Source: Lojkania enalia | Taxonomy: Eukaryota; Ascomycota; Dothideomycetes; Pleosporales | Length of the DNA: 64,000 nucleotides | NCBI GenBank assembly: GCA_010094045.1 | Contig: ML986619.1 | Location: forward strand, 194,858-258,857 | Direction of reading: 5' to 3' | Shown here: in pieces, positions 34,966-47,839 of the stretch | Layout: the number at the start of each line of letters is the position of its first letter | Numbering within the stretch: position 1 is the first letter of the stretch | Program-made: the position numbers and the translations under genes | Notes under the pieces: generated by a model | Told to the model about the DNA's origin: nothing | The model's database searches: none | Seen by the model: only the letters and a program-made list of their open reading frames with translations

Positions 34966-35514
34966 TCACTTCTTTAAACTAATCTTGATAGTATTTGCGG
35001 CTAACGTCATATCCGCCGGCCTTCCCGCAACCGCCTGTTTAACCTTTTTCATCACAGACCCAAACCTGGCCTCGTCTCCAAGCTCCTCAATTGCGTCCTT
35101 GATAATCTGTTTCATCTCCTCGACCTCCATCGTGGGAATCTCCTTCATGTACCCCTCTAGCACTTCTACCTGCCCCCTCTCCTTTTCAATCAAATCATCC
35201 CGCTTCGCCGCCTGGAATTCCTGAATCGCTTTTTGGCTGGCGGTGATCTGCTTCAGAAGCAGTTTGGAGAGATGATAGTCGGTTGCTATGGGGGAAGGAG
35301 TCTTGCTGGCATTAGTTATACTGGCTAGTAGGGTGCGGAGGACATCGAGACGTTGTTTGTCTTTCGAGCGCATGGCCGTTTTGAGGTCTTCCTTGAGGCG
35401 GGGAAGGACGATTGGTTGCGGGGCATCGGCGAGGGAGGCGGTGGTGCGCAAAGTGCGGGTGAAAGTTGAGGGTTTGAGGAGGGCGGATGGGCGAGCGAGG
35501 CGGAAGACTGCCAT
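34966..35514 (-). CDS. AIM41: Mitochondrial GatB/YqeY-domain protein Aim41
   Basis: A single exon of 182 residues. The first 30 residues are basic and hydroxylated with no acidic residue (RLARPSALLKPSTFTRTLR), as in a mitochondrial targeting peptide. The YqeY domain covers the rest: LPRLKEDLKTAMRSKDKQRL, DVLRTLLASITNASKTP, a helical middle with KAIQEFQAAKRDDLIEKE, and a C-terminal part DEARFGSVMKKVKQAVAGRPAD. YqeY domains resemble the tRNA-binding tail of the GatB amidotransferase subunit. Yeast Aim41 is mitochondrial and its role is not well defined. The gene is divergent from NUP170, with about 570 bp of shared upstream DNA. Confidence 0.93.
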   Translation of the reverse strand: MAVFRLARPSALLKPSTFTRTLRTTASLADAPQPIVLPRLKEDLKTAMRSKDKQRLDVLRTLLASITNASKTPSPIATDYHLSKLLLKQITASQKAIQEFQAAKRDDLIEKERGQVEVLEGYMKEIPTMEVEEMKQIIKDAIEELGDEARFGSVMKKVKQAVAGRPADMTLAANTIKISLKK

Positions 35515-36085
35515 TCTGGACTAGACGTAAAGGAGATTGAATGAAGAATGACGGACTTAGGTGGTTCGAGATGCAGATAACGGCTTCGTCTGGTGGATAG
35601 AAAGGCAACAACAGCTACGACCCTGGCGCGAAAGAGAGACGCACAAAAATACACACCACCGGGAGATTTGACAGTTTTATGAGTGAATGATGACAATATT
35701 TCTCAACTAACGAGGACAATTGCTGGTCGAAGCGGCACTCCACTTGATTGCCATTCACATAAAATTTGGCTGACTAAGGAGCCCAGGCGACAGAACGCGC
35801 TTCGAGCTCATCCCTGCACGCGTGCTTGGCACGACTGGGAATCTTTGTTGTCCGCGACAAAGGCAGCTGTGCGCTCCCGAAAGTTTCATTCACCATCGCA
35901 ATTGGTCTTATTGTTCCTTTTGTCTCTGTTCCTCGCAGACCCGGGCTTTTCGTTCCTCCGGTCTGCGACAAGATTTTAATGTTTATGTCGTGTCGTCGGC
36001 GCGTAATTGCACCTTGATCTTGAATCTCTGCCTCTCACTCACCAGACCGCCGTAACCAATTCTCTCCAGACCGTTCTTGCCCGTA
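35515..36085. promoter_or_regulatory. Shared upstream region of AIM41 (-) and NUP170 (+)
   Basis: 571 bases between the two divergent start codons. It must contain both promoters and 5' UTRs. No specific motif was identified with confidence. Confidence 0.5.
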
Positions 36086-39000
36086 ATGGCGTTCCAAATG
36101 CCTCCCGCGACGCCGCAGCGTCCGACTCCCGGCGCGTTCATAAATACTCCTGCGCCGAATAGGCCTGGACTCTTTAGAAGCGCTTCGTCGCAACAATCGC
36201 AACCGCAGCCTGCACCGCTTGCAGCTCCAGCACAACCGCTCGCGCCCATAGAGCGCGCCGCAAAGACAATCAATGATATGCTTGCTAAGGACAAGAGATA
36301 TCCAGAACTAGAGTCATATGTCAGCACCCGTGAGTAGTTGTGCAACATTCGGCGAAACTCCTTCGAGAAAACTAACAAGCTTCAACAGAGGGCTCATCCG
36401 GCGATTACGACTTGTCGACGAACCCAGCATGGACGCCATTCCAAAAGATGAGGACCTATGAGGTTCCGGAGCGTATATTCGAGCAGGTTAACATGACGCA
36501 AATGTCTACTAACATGGGCCTTTTCGCAGAGATAAATCATGCCTGGGTTAGCATTGACAACCAGCTCTATCTATGGGACTACACACATCCAAATCCCGAA
36601 CTGGTGGGATATGAGGAGCAGCCGAACACAATCATCAGCGTGAAGCTGGTCAAGCCGAGGGCAAAAGTCTTCGTAGACACCATCTCATACCTCCTCGTTG
36701 TCGCGACCGCTGCGGATATCTTCCTTATTGCTATGGAAACCCAGAAAGGCCCCGAGGGCGTCCACGCGGTGAGCTTGTATCGCACAGGCCTGTCAGTGTC
36801 CGTGAGGGGAATCAACGTCAGTTGCATAGAGGGCTCCTCCGAAACTGGACGGATATTCTTTGGTGACGGTCGCGACTCTGAGGATATTTATGAGCTTAAC
36901 TATCAGCAAGAGGATAGATGGTTCACCAGCAAATGCAGTAAAACGAACCACGTCAAGAAATCGGTTACCTTTCCGTCTTTTAACCCGTTCCATGCGGCCC
37001 AGAGGCCCGCCTACGTCGTACAAATGGCAGTCGATGATACCCGGAAACTCCTCTATTCCTTGTCTTCTAACGGCACGATCCGTGTTTTCCATATGAAAAC
37101 ATCAACGACTCTAGATGTCGTGATCACGCGACCACTTGATACTATTAGGACTATGTGCAGTCACATGGTCCGTCAATCCGAACTTCTAGGAAAGAACTTC
37201 CAGATTGTAAACATCGACCCCATTACCGCTCCCGAGGCTGATCAACTGTCCTTGATGGCGACCACCTCTACTGGTTGTAGGATTTTCCTAAGTGCTACGT
37301 CTGGTGGATACTACCCGGATCCCACAGCAGCACCAAACAGTATGCAGGTTCGCCATGTACGCTTTCCGCCACCAGATGGGGACACTCCAAGTTCGAGCCC
37401 ATCGAACCAAATCCAACCATACCAAGGCATGGCTCCTCTGGGTATCAACTCAACTACACTCATACCGACCTACAGTGGGCATAGATATGCGCCTGGTTCA
37501 TTCTTCTGTGTTGTGCGCAAGCCGGGAGAGCAGAACGATCTCGTTTTCCTGTCTGCGCCCCATCCAGGACCAATCAGCCTACGAGACAGTTCTCAAAGCA
37601 CTAGATACCTCGAAACTGGGCAAGTTCTCAATCTGAGCGGTAGCGTACAGGCTATTGGTCAAGTTTCCGTACCTTTCTCGGCTGGAGAGAAGCCAGCCGG
37701 GTTTGGAAACGAGCTAGCAGTCCAGTTTGACAAGCCCGTTTGCGAGTATGCTATTATGACGCACACAGGTATCGAAACAATCCGCCGAAGGAGGCTTGTC
37801 GATATCTTCGCGGCCATTATCAAATATGGTGGTGGGCTAGACGGCATCGAGGGCGATGTCCGGAAGATAGTAAAGGAATATGGACTTGCGGAGACCTCGG
37901 CTACAGCTTTGGCGGTTGCTTGCGGACAGGGCTCGGATGTTGGACCAGATGCTCGAGTAACTAAGGTTAGCGAACCAGATGTCCTGGAGTTTGCTCGCAA
38001 GGTTTTCTTCGAATACGGCGGGAAGGCCCAACTCACCGAGAATGCGACGGTGGACGGAATTTCTGTTGAGAATGTACGAGCGTCGCCGCGACACGACGGC
38101 ATTGCCATATACATTTCCCGTGTCATCCGCGCCATCTGGGATGCGTCTATTATCAAGCAGGTTATGAAACCCACAGGCCCTACATTCGAGTCGTCTCAAC
38201 CGATCTCCAAGTTGCAAGAAATACAACGTGCGCTGGTCCAGTTACAGGAATTTCTGGAGACGAATAAGCAGAACATTGATGGTTTGGCTGGGCCCGAAGC
38301 GCTCGGAAGGGCAGCCTCAAGGCAAGATGAGGTGGAGCTACAGGGAGAAAACCGTGCACTTACCAGCTTGTTGCAGATTATCAACAACGCCATCGAAGGA
38401 ATAGCCTTTGTGCTAGTACTGTTTGATGAGCGACTAGACGACATTGTAGCACTCCTTCCCGCTGACTCCCAACAGAAGATTCGGACTCTCACATACCGGG
38501 GTTTATTCTCTGCAAAAGAGGGCAAGGATATTGCAAAGGAATTAGTCAAAGCGATCGTCAACCGAAATATTGCTAAGGGCTCGAACGTGGAGACAGTAGC
38601 CGAGTCGTTGCGGAGAAAGTGTGGCAGCTTCTGCAGCTCAGATGACGTAGTTATTTTCAAAGCACAAGAAAACTTGAAAAAGGCAGCAGATGTCGGTGCA
38701 AATGCCGACAGAGGACGTGTACTACTGAATGACAGTCTGAAACTGTTTGAGCAAGTAGCGAAAAGCTTAAGCACGGAGAACTTGACTGCTGCTGTAGACA
38801 AGTATATCGAGCTTGAGTTCTATGCTGGTGGGTCCACGTCGCCGTCGATATCGAGGAGTCGTGCTAACTAATTGAATTAGGCGCTATTCGTCTTGCGCTC
38901 AGAGTCGCTCAAGAATTAGACCGCGGGAACAAGGCTCTTTCATGGTTTAGAGATGGACAGCCAGGCCAGGACGCCCGCCAATCAGCCTACGCGCAGCGAA

Positions 39001-40360
39001 CTGCCTGCTATGAGCTCATATTCAAGGTCATAACAGCAGTAGATGAAGCATCTAACAATCAAAGCTTCGTTCAGGACGGTGTCCTATCGCAGATAGGACG
39101 TCGCAAATTCGAAGCTTATGAGCAAATTAATAACTCAGAGGATGAGGTCTTTCAGAACTACCTATACGATTGGTATCTCCAGAAAGGCTGGGCGGATCGC
39201 CTGCTTGAGATCCAATCGCCTTTCGTTGTAGAGTACCTCCGCCGCAGCTCGGACACAGACATTGCTCACGCGGACCTTTTATGGCGCTACTATGCTCACT
39301 ATAACGACTTCCTAAGCGCTGCGGAAGTGCAATTCGAGCTCGCAAAGTCAACGTTCAATCTCACTTTGGATAGGCGGATAGAATACCTAAGCCGCGCAAG
39401 GACAAATGCGCAGACACGCAATACAGGTTTCATAGAGCTGGCGACGCGCAACAAGCAGTCGCGGCAAGAGCTGCTAAGAAACATTAGCGATTATCTGGAC
39501 ATTGCAAACATCCAGAGCGACGTCCTACAGAAAATCAAAAACGAGCCACGATTAATAGGCGAGCGGAGAGCAGAGGTAATTCAGAGGCTAGACGGAGCAA
39601 TCCAGCCTTTAGATGACGTATGTTTATTCAATCTCCCTAATCATCTTCTAGGTACATATATATTAATATCCATCTTTAGCTGTATCACACGTACGCCGAC
39701 CAAGCGGGCTACTACGACATCTGCCTCCTAATCTACCATGCTGCTGACTACCGCAACCTCCCTAATATACGCAGCACCTGGACCAACCTTGTCGAGCAGA
39801 TCCACCACACCGCTGTCGCAGCTAAACATACCGCCCCCTGGGAACTCGTGGCGCTAGAAGTCGAACGCATCGGCCAGAGAGTCAACCTCAATGAGAATAT
39901 CTTTCCGGTCAATGTGGTGCTGCAGCTTCTTATGCAGTACGACATCACGTACTACACGCACGACACAGCTCCCCTAGGCCGCCGCGCAGCTGCCGGTGGT
40001 GACGATGACAAGATCCCCTGCATGAATCTCACCTGGCCGGTCGACGTCCTCGTCAAGCTTGGCGCGCCGTTCGAGATGATGGTGTCGACGCTCGAACAGC
40101 TCTGGTACGCACAGGAACATCCGTTCGGCGGCCGCAATCGGCGTCTGCTAGTTAAGTGGTTGGTGTACGTTGTCGAGCAGTGGTATGAGTTTAGCCGGAG
40201 GAGCGGAAGGCCATTTGGCACTGAGGAGAATGCGATTGGGTTGGGAGATCTACTGAGGGTGGTTTTGGGGGCGAATGAGTTGGGGAATACGCAGGATGAT
40301 AGGGTGTGGGCGGAGAGGGGGAGGGAGATGGCGGATGTTGTCGCGGAGGCGGTGCGGTGA
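36086..40360 (+). CDS. NUP170: Nucleoporin of the Nup155/Nup170 family, four exons
   Basis: Exons are 36086-36329, 36389-38827, 38881-39617 and 39680-40360, giving 1366 residues. Introns are 59, 53 and 62 nt with GTGAGT, GTGGGT and GTATGT donors and ACTAAC, GCTAAC and CCTAAT branch points. ATG 36086 is used. The N terminus is a disordered Pro/Gln-rich lead, then the beta-propeller domain (AWTPFQKMRTYEVPERIFEQ, FAEINHAWVSIDNQLYLWDY, VVQMAVDDTRKLLYSLSSNG), then the alpha-solenoid (AIRLALRVAQELDRGNKALS, YLYDWYLQKGWADRLLE, IQSPFVVEYLRRSS). It ends close to the usual family length. Nup155/Nup170 is a scaffold nucleoporin of the inner ring that touches the pore membrane. The gene has no frame damage. 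Confidence 0.96.
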
Positions 40361-40854
40361 TCAAATGAGGCAGACAATGTGAAAAGACAGTTCTTTGGGG
40401 AGGTGGTTGGTGTGTATGATGATGGGATTGCTCACCGTTTCTAATTTGCGAACTGCCTGCCGAAGCAGAGTATTCATCGAGGCATTTGTTTTGATTATTG
40501 GTTTCAGCTTAGGCGTTTTGGCGAGATGCAAAGGGTAAAAGCATGGACTTACTAGTTACTTCTTTTCTAGCGCCAGATTTAGAGGTCGGATTTGGGGGGT
40601 GGTGGGTAGGCAGCGTGAGATGGAAGATTGTGACGGATAGTGGGATTAGATAGGTAAGGTGAAGACACACATGCATGTAGAAAGAGCCTTTGGTACGAGT
40701 TTTGTAAAGCCTCCACAACATTCCATCTATCGTAACCGTCTTCTTTTGAATTGAGGTGAACCCTTGCTTCGTAATTCTCTGCATCAAACTTGAATGATTC
40801 ACAGAATACCCGAATATTCCCCGATTTAAGCAGAGATATTACTGTTAAAGGTGA
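40361..40854. other. Convergent spacer
   Basis: 494 bases between the NUP170 stop and the stop of the EXPERA-like gene. This is 3' flank only. Confidence 0.45.
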
Positions 40855-41849
40855 TTAGAGGTCTTTCTTGGTAACCGGTTCTAGGCCTTTGCTCTTCGCA
40901 ATGATGCGGTCGAGCCGCGCGTAGCTGTCGACGGTCATGAATAGCGCTGGAGAAACCGTTAGCTTCATCATCACCAAACCACAGATCACCCGGCGCCTCT
41001 CCTCCCCTCCCCCACCAAAAATATATGGAAATAAATAACAAATGCAAAACACGGGAACAGAAAACGAAAACGCTCACTCACCCAACCCCAGATACCCCCC
41101 ATACATACCCCCCAACCCTCCGGCTCCCCTCTGCAACTTACTCAACTCCCCCCAACTCCACATCTCAACCAAGCATGTCACCGTCGACATCGCCGTCTCG
41201 AGTCCGAAAACTAGCATCGCTAGCGGTAGGCGCGGGTCGTTGCGTAGTAGGGCGGGAATGAGCCAGAGGGAGAGGGGCAAATGAAGGGTTAGTTCGAGGA
41301 GAGTGTAGAGAGGGAAGAAGGGGCTTTTACCGTCCGTTAGTTTCCGATTTAGTAGGAGATGGAGGGGGGTTATTGTAGGGGTGAGGTTGGAAGAGGGGAA
41401 GGGACGTACGGAACACTGGCGCCCGGATCGAAGAACCGGTCGCCGTATTTGGCGTGATACCATGTTCTTATTTCGGTCATCCAGGCGGGTTTTAGGGAGG
41501 GGGGGTAATAGGATGTGAGGTCGAAGGCTGGGATATGTGTTAGACATTTTGCCCATGTGTGCGGTTAAACGATGGGATGAACGCTCGAGGAACAGATTAA
41601 AAAGACTAGACGTAAAACATGTCGGCATCCCACAATCAAACTATAAACGTGCTCAACAAAAAAATAAATAAATAAATAAATAACCCATCCCTGGATGTAA
41701 TCCATTCCTTGAACCTAGTAAAACAGCAAAGACAATAAGAGACTTCAGAAAGTGCCCCTACCGAGCATGACGACCACATGCACCACAAAAAACAAAAGAT
41801 ACACCAAATCCCTCTTGCGCTTCAAAATCGACATTGTCGTCCTCGCCAT
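40855..41849 (-). CDS. EXPERA/TMEM97-like four-helix membrane protein, four exons
   Basis: Exons are 41849-41762, 41527-41410, 41323-41082 and 40946-40855, giving 179 residues. Introns are 234, 86, 135 nt with GTAGGG, GTACGT and GTGAGT donors. Every join keeps frame. The product has four membrane helices: LVYLLFFVVHVVVML, PLYTLLELTLHLPLSLWLI, PLAMLVFGLETAMSTVTCLV and YLGLALFMTVDSYARL. The loop motif SYYPPSLKPAWM and KYGDRFFDPGAS are typical of fungal TMEM97-like (sigma-2 receptor type) members of the EXPERA family. The family includes sterol isomerases and cholesterol-binding ER proteins, so a sterol-related ER role is plausible. The long first intron carries an AAAT microsatellite. Confidence 0.85.
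41658..41683. repeat. AAAT microsatellite in intron 1 of the EXPERA-like gene
   Basis: About five AAAT units following a short A run. Confidence 0.8.
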
Positions 41850-42727
41850 CTTTCTTTGTTGCCGGTCACTTCAATTCAATTCAAATTGCTAATAATCAAT
41901 TGTTGTGGGAGGGAGTGCTGTTATGTATCCGTTGTGCAACGTTGAAAGTCGAGGTCGGGTCGAGGTTGACGTTAGGGTCAATGTCGTAGTCGAGGCTAGG
42001 ATATAAGTACGACGGCGCTAGTCGAAATCCGTCGAGAGTCGCGCACGTGGTAGGTCTTGGCAGATTGGAACATCAAATTTCATACATCAACACACAGTCT
42101 TATATCCACTATACATTCACTTGATAGTCTAACATCATCTATGTTCATATAAACCAATAGAGGACATCACACATCACAAGGCCCTCCACACCAGCTCCTC
42201 AAGGTCATCAAGTAATCAAAGCAGTAAACAAGTTTCCATTCTTTTTCCAACCCAACCCATACGATCAGACAAACAGTGATCTGGAACCTCCACATCCCCC
42301 CCAGACGAAACACCACCCTGGGTATAAACCGGTGTTCAAAAAGGCCCCCTCCCACCATCTCCCTACTTTACTCCTACCACCGCCCACTGCCAAAAACCCC
42401 ACAACAGCCTCCCGTCATGCTCTCATGAAAAAAATCTGTCTCAAAANNNNNNNNNNNNNNNNNNNNNNNNNNNNNNNNNNNNNNNNNNNNNNNNNNNNNN
42501 NNNNNNNNNNNNNNNNNNNNNNNNNNNNNNNNNNNNNNNNNNNNNNNNNNNNNNNNNNNNNAAAAACGCTAAATACCACCAGAAAAAGACAGAATAAGAA
42601 TAATACGCGTACCCCTGTCCCGAAGTGGTAATAATAAAGAAAACGAAGGGAGATGCCGTATCCTCATGAACCAAATTTAGTATCCAAAATGCGCAATGAA
42701 TAAATATATTAGACACAGACTGCCCTC
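41850..42727. other. Intergenic stretch with an assembly gap
   Basis: Upstream region of the EXPERA-like gene and 3' flank of the C2H2 factor. It contains the run of N described separately. No gene was recognised. Confidence 0.45.
42447..42561. other. Run of 115 N (sequence gap)
   Basis: Bases 42447-42561 are N. Both edges are A-rich (TCAAAA before, AAAAAC after), which suggests a homopolymer or simple-sequence gap in the assembly. Reading frames that run through it are meaningless. Confidence 0.98.
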
Positions 42728-45700
42728 CTACATGCTGTTTCCCATGCCCGGGACAAGCATGTCGATGCACTTGGTCAGTAGGTTGCTAGCCTCGTGCAGC
42801 AACTCCCACCGCGTCTTCTTGAACAAATCGCGCATGATGATTAGCATCCCGAGACAGGCGTTCCGGTCTTGCACCTTTGCGAGGTCGTCTGGTGCGCGGA
42901 CTCCTCCTACTCTATTCAAGTAGCCTGTCATATCTTTCATTCGTTCCTCGTGATCTTTAAGTCTATATGGCTGCTTGATCGGGCCATCTAATGCGTACCC
43001 ATAGGACCAGACGATCAGAGTCGAGAAGTAAAGAACCCACGGCCGGTTAATAAGGAAATCATCGCGAGCGGAATATTCTACCCCTGTTGAAGACGAGCCT
43101 TCTTCCGGGACCATAACTTTTGACAAAAAGCGGAGAGCGTAGAACGTGGCGTCCCGAGCTCTTGCCGTTGGTGCCCATTGCTCTTTCATGCGTCGTTGAG
43201 CCCCATTGTAGTCTTGAGGTGTTATTGAGCGTCCCAGTAGTCTTGTGGCTCCAGCGTATATCTGGCAGTCGACTATATCGACATGCATTGCCATATGGGC
43301 CAAATGATGGAGGACAGTACGCGACTCGAAGACGTTGTCATCGTCGGCTCCATTACCATAGGAGTATGCATTCGGCGTGGGGTCGGCCGGTCGAGCGAGC
43401 GAGTTGTCAAAATCCTGCTTCCAAAAGTCGAATGCACGGGTCAGTGAGCCACGCCATCGATCCCTTCCACCCAGGGCTTGTGATACACCCAACGAACTGA
43501 CTTGCAAGTCTCGTTGGTTCATGTGCCAAGATACGCTTAGTAAACCTGCCATGATAATCGTCCGCCCGAACGAGTTCGTTCTTATGCTCTGTCCATTCAG
43601 GGTCTTCTTCAGCCCGTCTAGGAATGTCACTGGCTTGACACCATTTTGGTGCAAGCTAGCTTCTACTCGTCCGACTTCCGAGCTGCTGGTTGCTGACCAG
43701 AGGGCTTCATCGCAAGGCAACGGTAAGCGCATTTCGTGAGCAACCATCACCGCGCTGTGACCAAACATCGTAGCATGTACGCTATCCATCACGAACGCGG
43801 CAAAAGCTGCCCGTCTCGTTGCTTCGTTAGTAATCCAGTGGTTCCACCACTCATCCGGCGTGTTCATGCCGCCGTGAACACCATTGGGGCCTCCCTTTCC
43901 GTCCTTAATGCTTGGAGGGGAGTCCATGGCAGACCTTCCGATTAATGAGCTACCTCTTCTCATTAAAGTCAGGGTAGTCGCGTGATGGATATGAGCGCGT
44001 TCATGCAACGGACGCGTAGAGTACATCTTCTCGAACACCTCTAAGAGCAAGAGCGCCTGGAATATCCAGAGTTTCGCCGGCGGTCGGAAATCCGCATCCA
44101 TGAACATCTCCCAACGGAGATGCCAGGCAAGGAAGTTTGACAAAGCACTGCATGCTTGCGTTACGTCGTGCCCATAGCTCTTTTCTAGGCATGAAGCACC
44201 GAGGCACATGATCGACAGCAAAAGGAGGTCCGGGCAAGATGTAGCATTGAAAGTCGGCTTGTGCAGGATTGGAAGTTGTGGGTGGAAGTGCACCCAGTAG
44301 GAGCTGATGTAAGTTTGCATCATATGTAGGCTCAGGACGTGATGGTCGTCATCTTTGTTACCCTCGAGAATATCTTCCTTCTGCTTCTTCACCGGTGCGT
44401 GGTCAGTCTCATTGAAGCGGCCGATGATCAAATCAAGCAGGTCTTTGCGCTTCTCTTCAGAGAGTACAGATTCTGGAAGCGTAGTATCTAGAATACTATT
44501 CACAGCCATCGGATGAGCCGGAGGCGCCGGATTGTTGAAATAGCCCGATACAGATGGATCATAGTTGAAGTATGGCGCCTGGAGGCCAATCTGTGAAGAT
44601 GCCCCACCCAGCTGACCGCTTCCCCCAGAACCAGTGGGGTATCCCATGGGAGAGGCGCCAGGTCCAAAATTGGAGTCGTTGAACAGCCATGCAGCAAAGT
44701 CATCGGCCATCGCAAACGGAGACCTGCTGTAGCCTTCACCGCCAAACATGGGTATAGCATACGATGGAGTAGTGTTCTCGAGCATTGCTTCGGAAACACC
44801 ATTCATCCTCGTGTCGATTTGCGATGTGGATTCCACTCCGTTCATGGGGGTCTGCCCAGACGTCCCATTATAGTATTGGTTCTCTTGTTCCCGAGGCGCA
44901 GGTGTGTTGGTCTGCTGGGGATACTCCGGTGGCGGTAGACTCGAGAAGGGCGGAAAATTTTGCTGCGACTGGTACCCACTACCAGAGTTGTTCTGATAAG
45001 AGTTGCCCACCGTCGAGGCCGAAGGCGGATAGGATTGCGACGGAGTGGCTGCAGTGGTGTAAGGTGATCCTGATCCATAAGAGGATGATAAGTTGGTAGT
45101 CTGCGCGCGCAATTCGGGCCTTTGGAAATTTCCATTGCTCATATGTGGGGAGTTGTGGAGCGGCGGCCGGCCGGTAGGGTATGAATTGTAAGTGGAAGTT
45201 CGTGGTGGGGGTCCGAAGTTCCCGGAGCCCTGGGACTGCATATCATAAGGCTTAGCATCAGAACTACCACGGTATGATTCGTCGGTTCCTGCCCGGTGCA
45301 AAGAGTCCTGCCTGGCAATACCAGGTGCGGGAGAATGAAGACTGGGCGGCGACATTTGCGACCCTGTGGCGGAGGCATTTGTGACTGCGGATGCAGGGGA
45401 CTGCAATGCAAAGGCCCTTTCCGACGGGCCTTGCTGAATCTGGGGCGAGTTAGCAGGGCTGACCGAGATGGCGCATGGGGTTATCTCTACCGTGGGGGAG
45501 TTTTTGATGCTGCCAAGCTTGTTCGCGGATCCGTTCTTCGGTGCCATTGCAGCAGTAACAATGGGGTTGAGATTGTGCATGTTGAAGGTGTCCTTTCGCA
45601 GCAATTGCGAGCCGCGCGCCGTGTGCCTCTCCTTGTGTCGCGCGCAGAGGTCCTGACGTACGAAGGATCGGTGGCATTCGGGGAAGTCGCAGTGGTAGAT

Positions 45701-46199
45701 TTGCTTCGGGTTGTCTCCAAAGTTTGTTAGAACAGAGCACATCAAACAGAACACGCAGAGAACGTGCAAAAAGCGGTGTGATGTTTTGCGTAGCAAAAAG
45801 ACAGCAGCGGAGCTTGCGTTCCAGGTAGGAATTGAAAGTGAAAGTAAAAAGATATAGAGACTCACGATTTAATTGATGTCTGTACAAATGCTCCGCTCTG
45901 GAGTAGCTCTTCCCGCATCCCTCGTGAGGACATTCGAACTTCTTATCCAGGCCTTTCCTGCTTCTCCGCCGTTTCCTTGAGGACCCCGTGGCCTCACCCC
46001 CGTCTACGCCGTCTCCATGGACGTCGTCGCCCTCTTCTCTTTCTCGCCGGCGGCCCCGGTTATCGTCGCGGTCGGGGGATGCAGGCGTCGGGGGCTCAAC
46101 GACACCGGCGGTGGTCTCCATCTTCTGGGGGAACTGGGTCTGTATCTTTCCAAAGTCCGACGCGTGCCCTGCATGCATTGAGAGAATTTGCGCCGTCAT
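42728..46199 (-). CDS. C2H2 zinc-finger transcription factor with fungal-specific regulatory domain
   Basis: Exon 1 is 46199-45866 and exon 2 is 45714-42728, with a 151-nt intron (GTGAGT, TCTAAC, GAG), giving 1106 residues. I start at ATG 46199; later Met codons at 46178 and in METTAG are alternatives. Two C2H2 fingers span the intron: CPHEGCGKSYSRAEHLYRHQ (about residues 90-110) and CDFPECHRSFVRQDLCARH. A basic, likely nuclear-localisation stretch (SSRKRRRSRKG) precedes them. A Ser/Pro/Gln/Gly-rich region of about 330 residues follows, then a helical fungal_trans-like domain from about residue 480 (YWVHFHPQLPILHKPTF, then helices to the C terminus). This architecture is that of fungal C2H2 regulators of the AmdX/Klf1 type; the target is unknown. 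Confidence 0.92.
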
Positions 46200-47808
46200 C
46201 GCCAACTGGCAGGCTGGGGGGTGTGGAGGCGACTAGGTGAGACGGAGCGCGTCTCTGGGGTAAGTTGACGGGTTTGTGTCGCCCAAGGGTGGCGGGGCGG
46301 GCTCGCGTGTTGTCTTTCCACAAGGAGGGTTGCTTTTAGTCAACGAGGGCTGAGGCTCCTCGGAGGTCGGCGCTCATGCTACGCGGGAGCGGTACTGGTG
46401 CTGTAGGGCTTTGAGATCACAACGCAGGCGGGCAGCACGCAGTAAAGAAAAAGACGATGACTGGCAAGGCTGACGACGACGAAGACGAGGACGACGATCG
46501 ATCGATGGCGGACGATTAGATAGTCGCAAGTGCACAGGGAAAAGGTCGCGAAGGGAATGTCACGGGACCGACAGACCAGACCGAGCGGCGGGTGGTGCGT
46601 TGGGAGCTTGGGGACCGGCCTCAGTCGACGGAGGGCTGGGGCTTGGGGTCTGGCAGGGCGCGCGTGGAGGCACCGGAGAGACGAGTACAGTACCAGCAGT
46701 CGTAGTGCAGCAGCGCAAATAATGGCTCAGGCGCGCTCGCTCGGACTGCTCCGCCAAATGACCTGCAGCGGCACACGCTAACTGGCCGCGGAGGAGGCGG
46801 GATCGAGCTGGCCGTCCGCTGGGGAGAGGCGTCGGGGACGGTCGAGGGCTGCTGGACTGGCCCTAAAGAGGGAAGACGTGGGGAAGGGAGAGGCAGAGGT
46901 TAGAGGGCGGCGGAGGGATGGGGGTGGGTAGGCAGCGTGGATATGATGGGAGAGCCGTGGTGGGCAGCGGGCCGGGAGTGGATGGAAATGGTGGAATGCA
47001 ATGTAAGGGAGCCCGTGCGAGAGCAGTACAGTACAGTAGTATGTGGTAGGAGGAGTTAGGGTGAGCAGGGTGAGCCTGGAGAGGTGCACAAAATGATCTC
47101 CGCTCCAGCCGCGATAAGAGGGGCGCGCGATCGGATGAACCCGTCCAAGTGGATATGGATATTATCCAAGCTCAGCCCTGACGCGCTGCCCTCGCACGCC
47201 GATGAATAATATCTACGAAGGGCTCAGGGCGGCTATGCCTGCAAACCTTGAGCAAAATGAGGGGTCGAGATGGGTGTGCCGGCGGGCGGCCGTGATTCGA
47301 GCCACGGCCGGCGGGCTGTCGTCAGCCCTCAATCAAATTCGCCGGCCCTCGCGGACGGAATGCAATGCGCAGAGCACGCGCCGCAACATCTGGGAAGACA
47401 CGACTATGCAGCCTCTGTCCTGTATGTATGCGTATGTGCGTACAGAGGCCGCGCACCTGCAGACTGCGGCAGAAGACCGCAGCCCTTCGCTTCTCTCCAC
47501 ACTCTGGAGAGGCTCGGCGTGGGAGTCCGTGGGGGTCCGTCGAGTGTTGGTGTACTGCGCGGAAATGGCTGGGGTCAACTCCGTTTGTAAAAACCGCCGG
47601 AACGACTACAAACTCATAAAATGCCATGGGGACGGGCCTGGCAAACGCGCCGATATCAGGCGTGCCTGTCCGAGCGCCTCCTGCAGAATGGGCTGCAGTA
47701 ACGTTCACTAGTAGCCATTATTTTCCAACTTGCTGCAAAAATCTCGCGCATGAGGCCTTCGACGCGACCCCTCCCTCCCCTCTCCTCCCTCTCCTCTCAT
47801 CGTGCACT

Positions 47809-47839
<31 letters not shown>

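Noticed and set aside
42332..42770. Frames running through the N gap on both strands
   Set aside because: They consist largely of unknown residues and are artefacts of translating N.
43120..43739. Plus-strand frames inside the C2H2 factor gene
   Set aside because: Shadows of the long minus-strand exon; no independent support.
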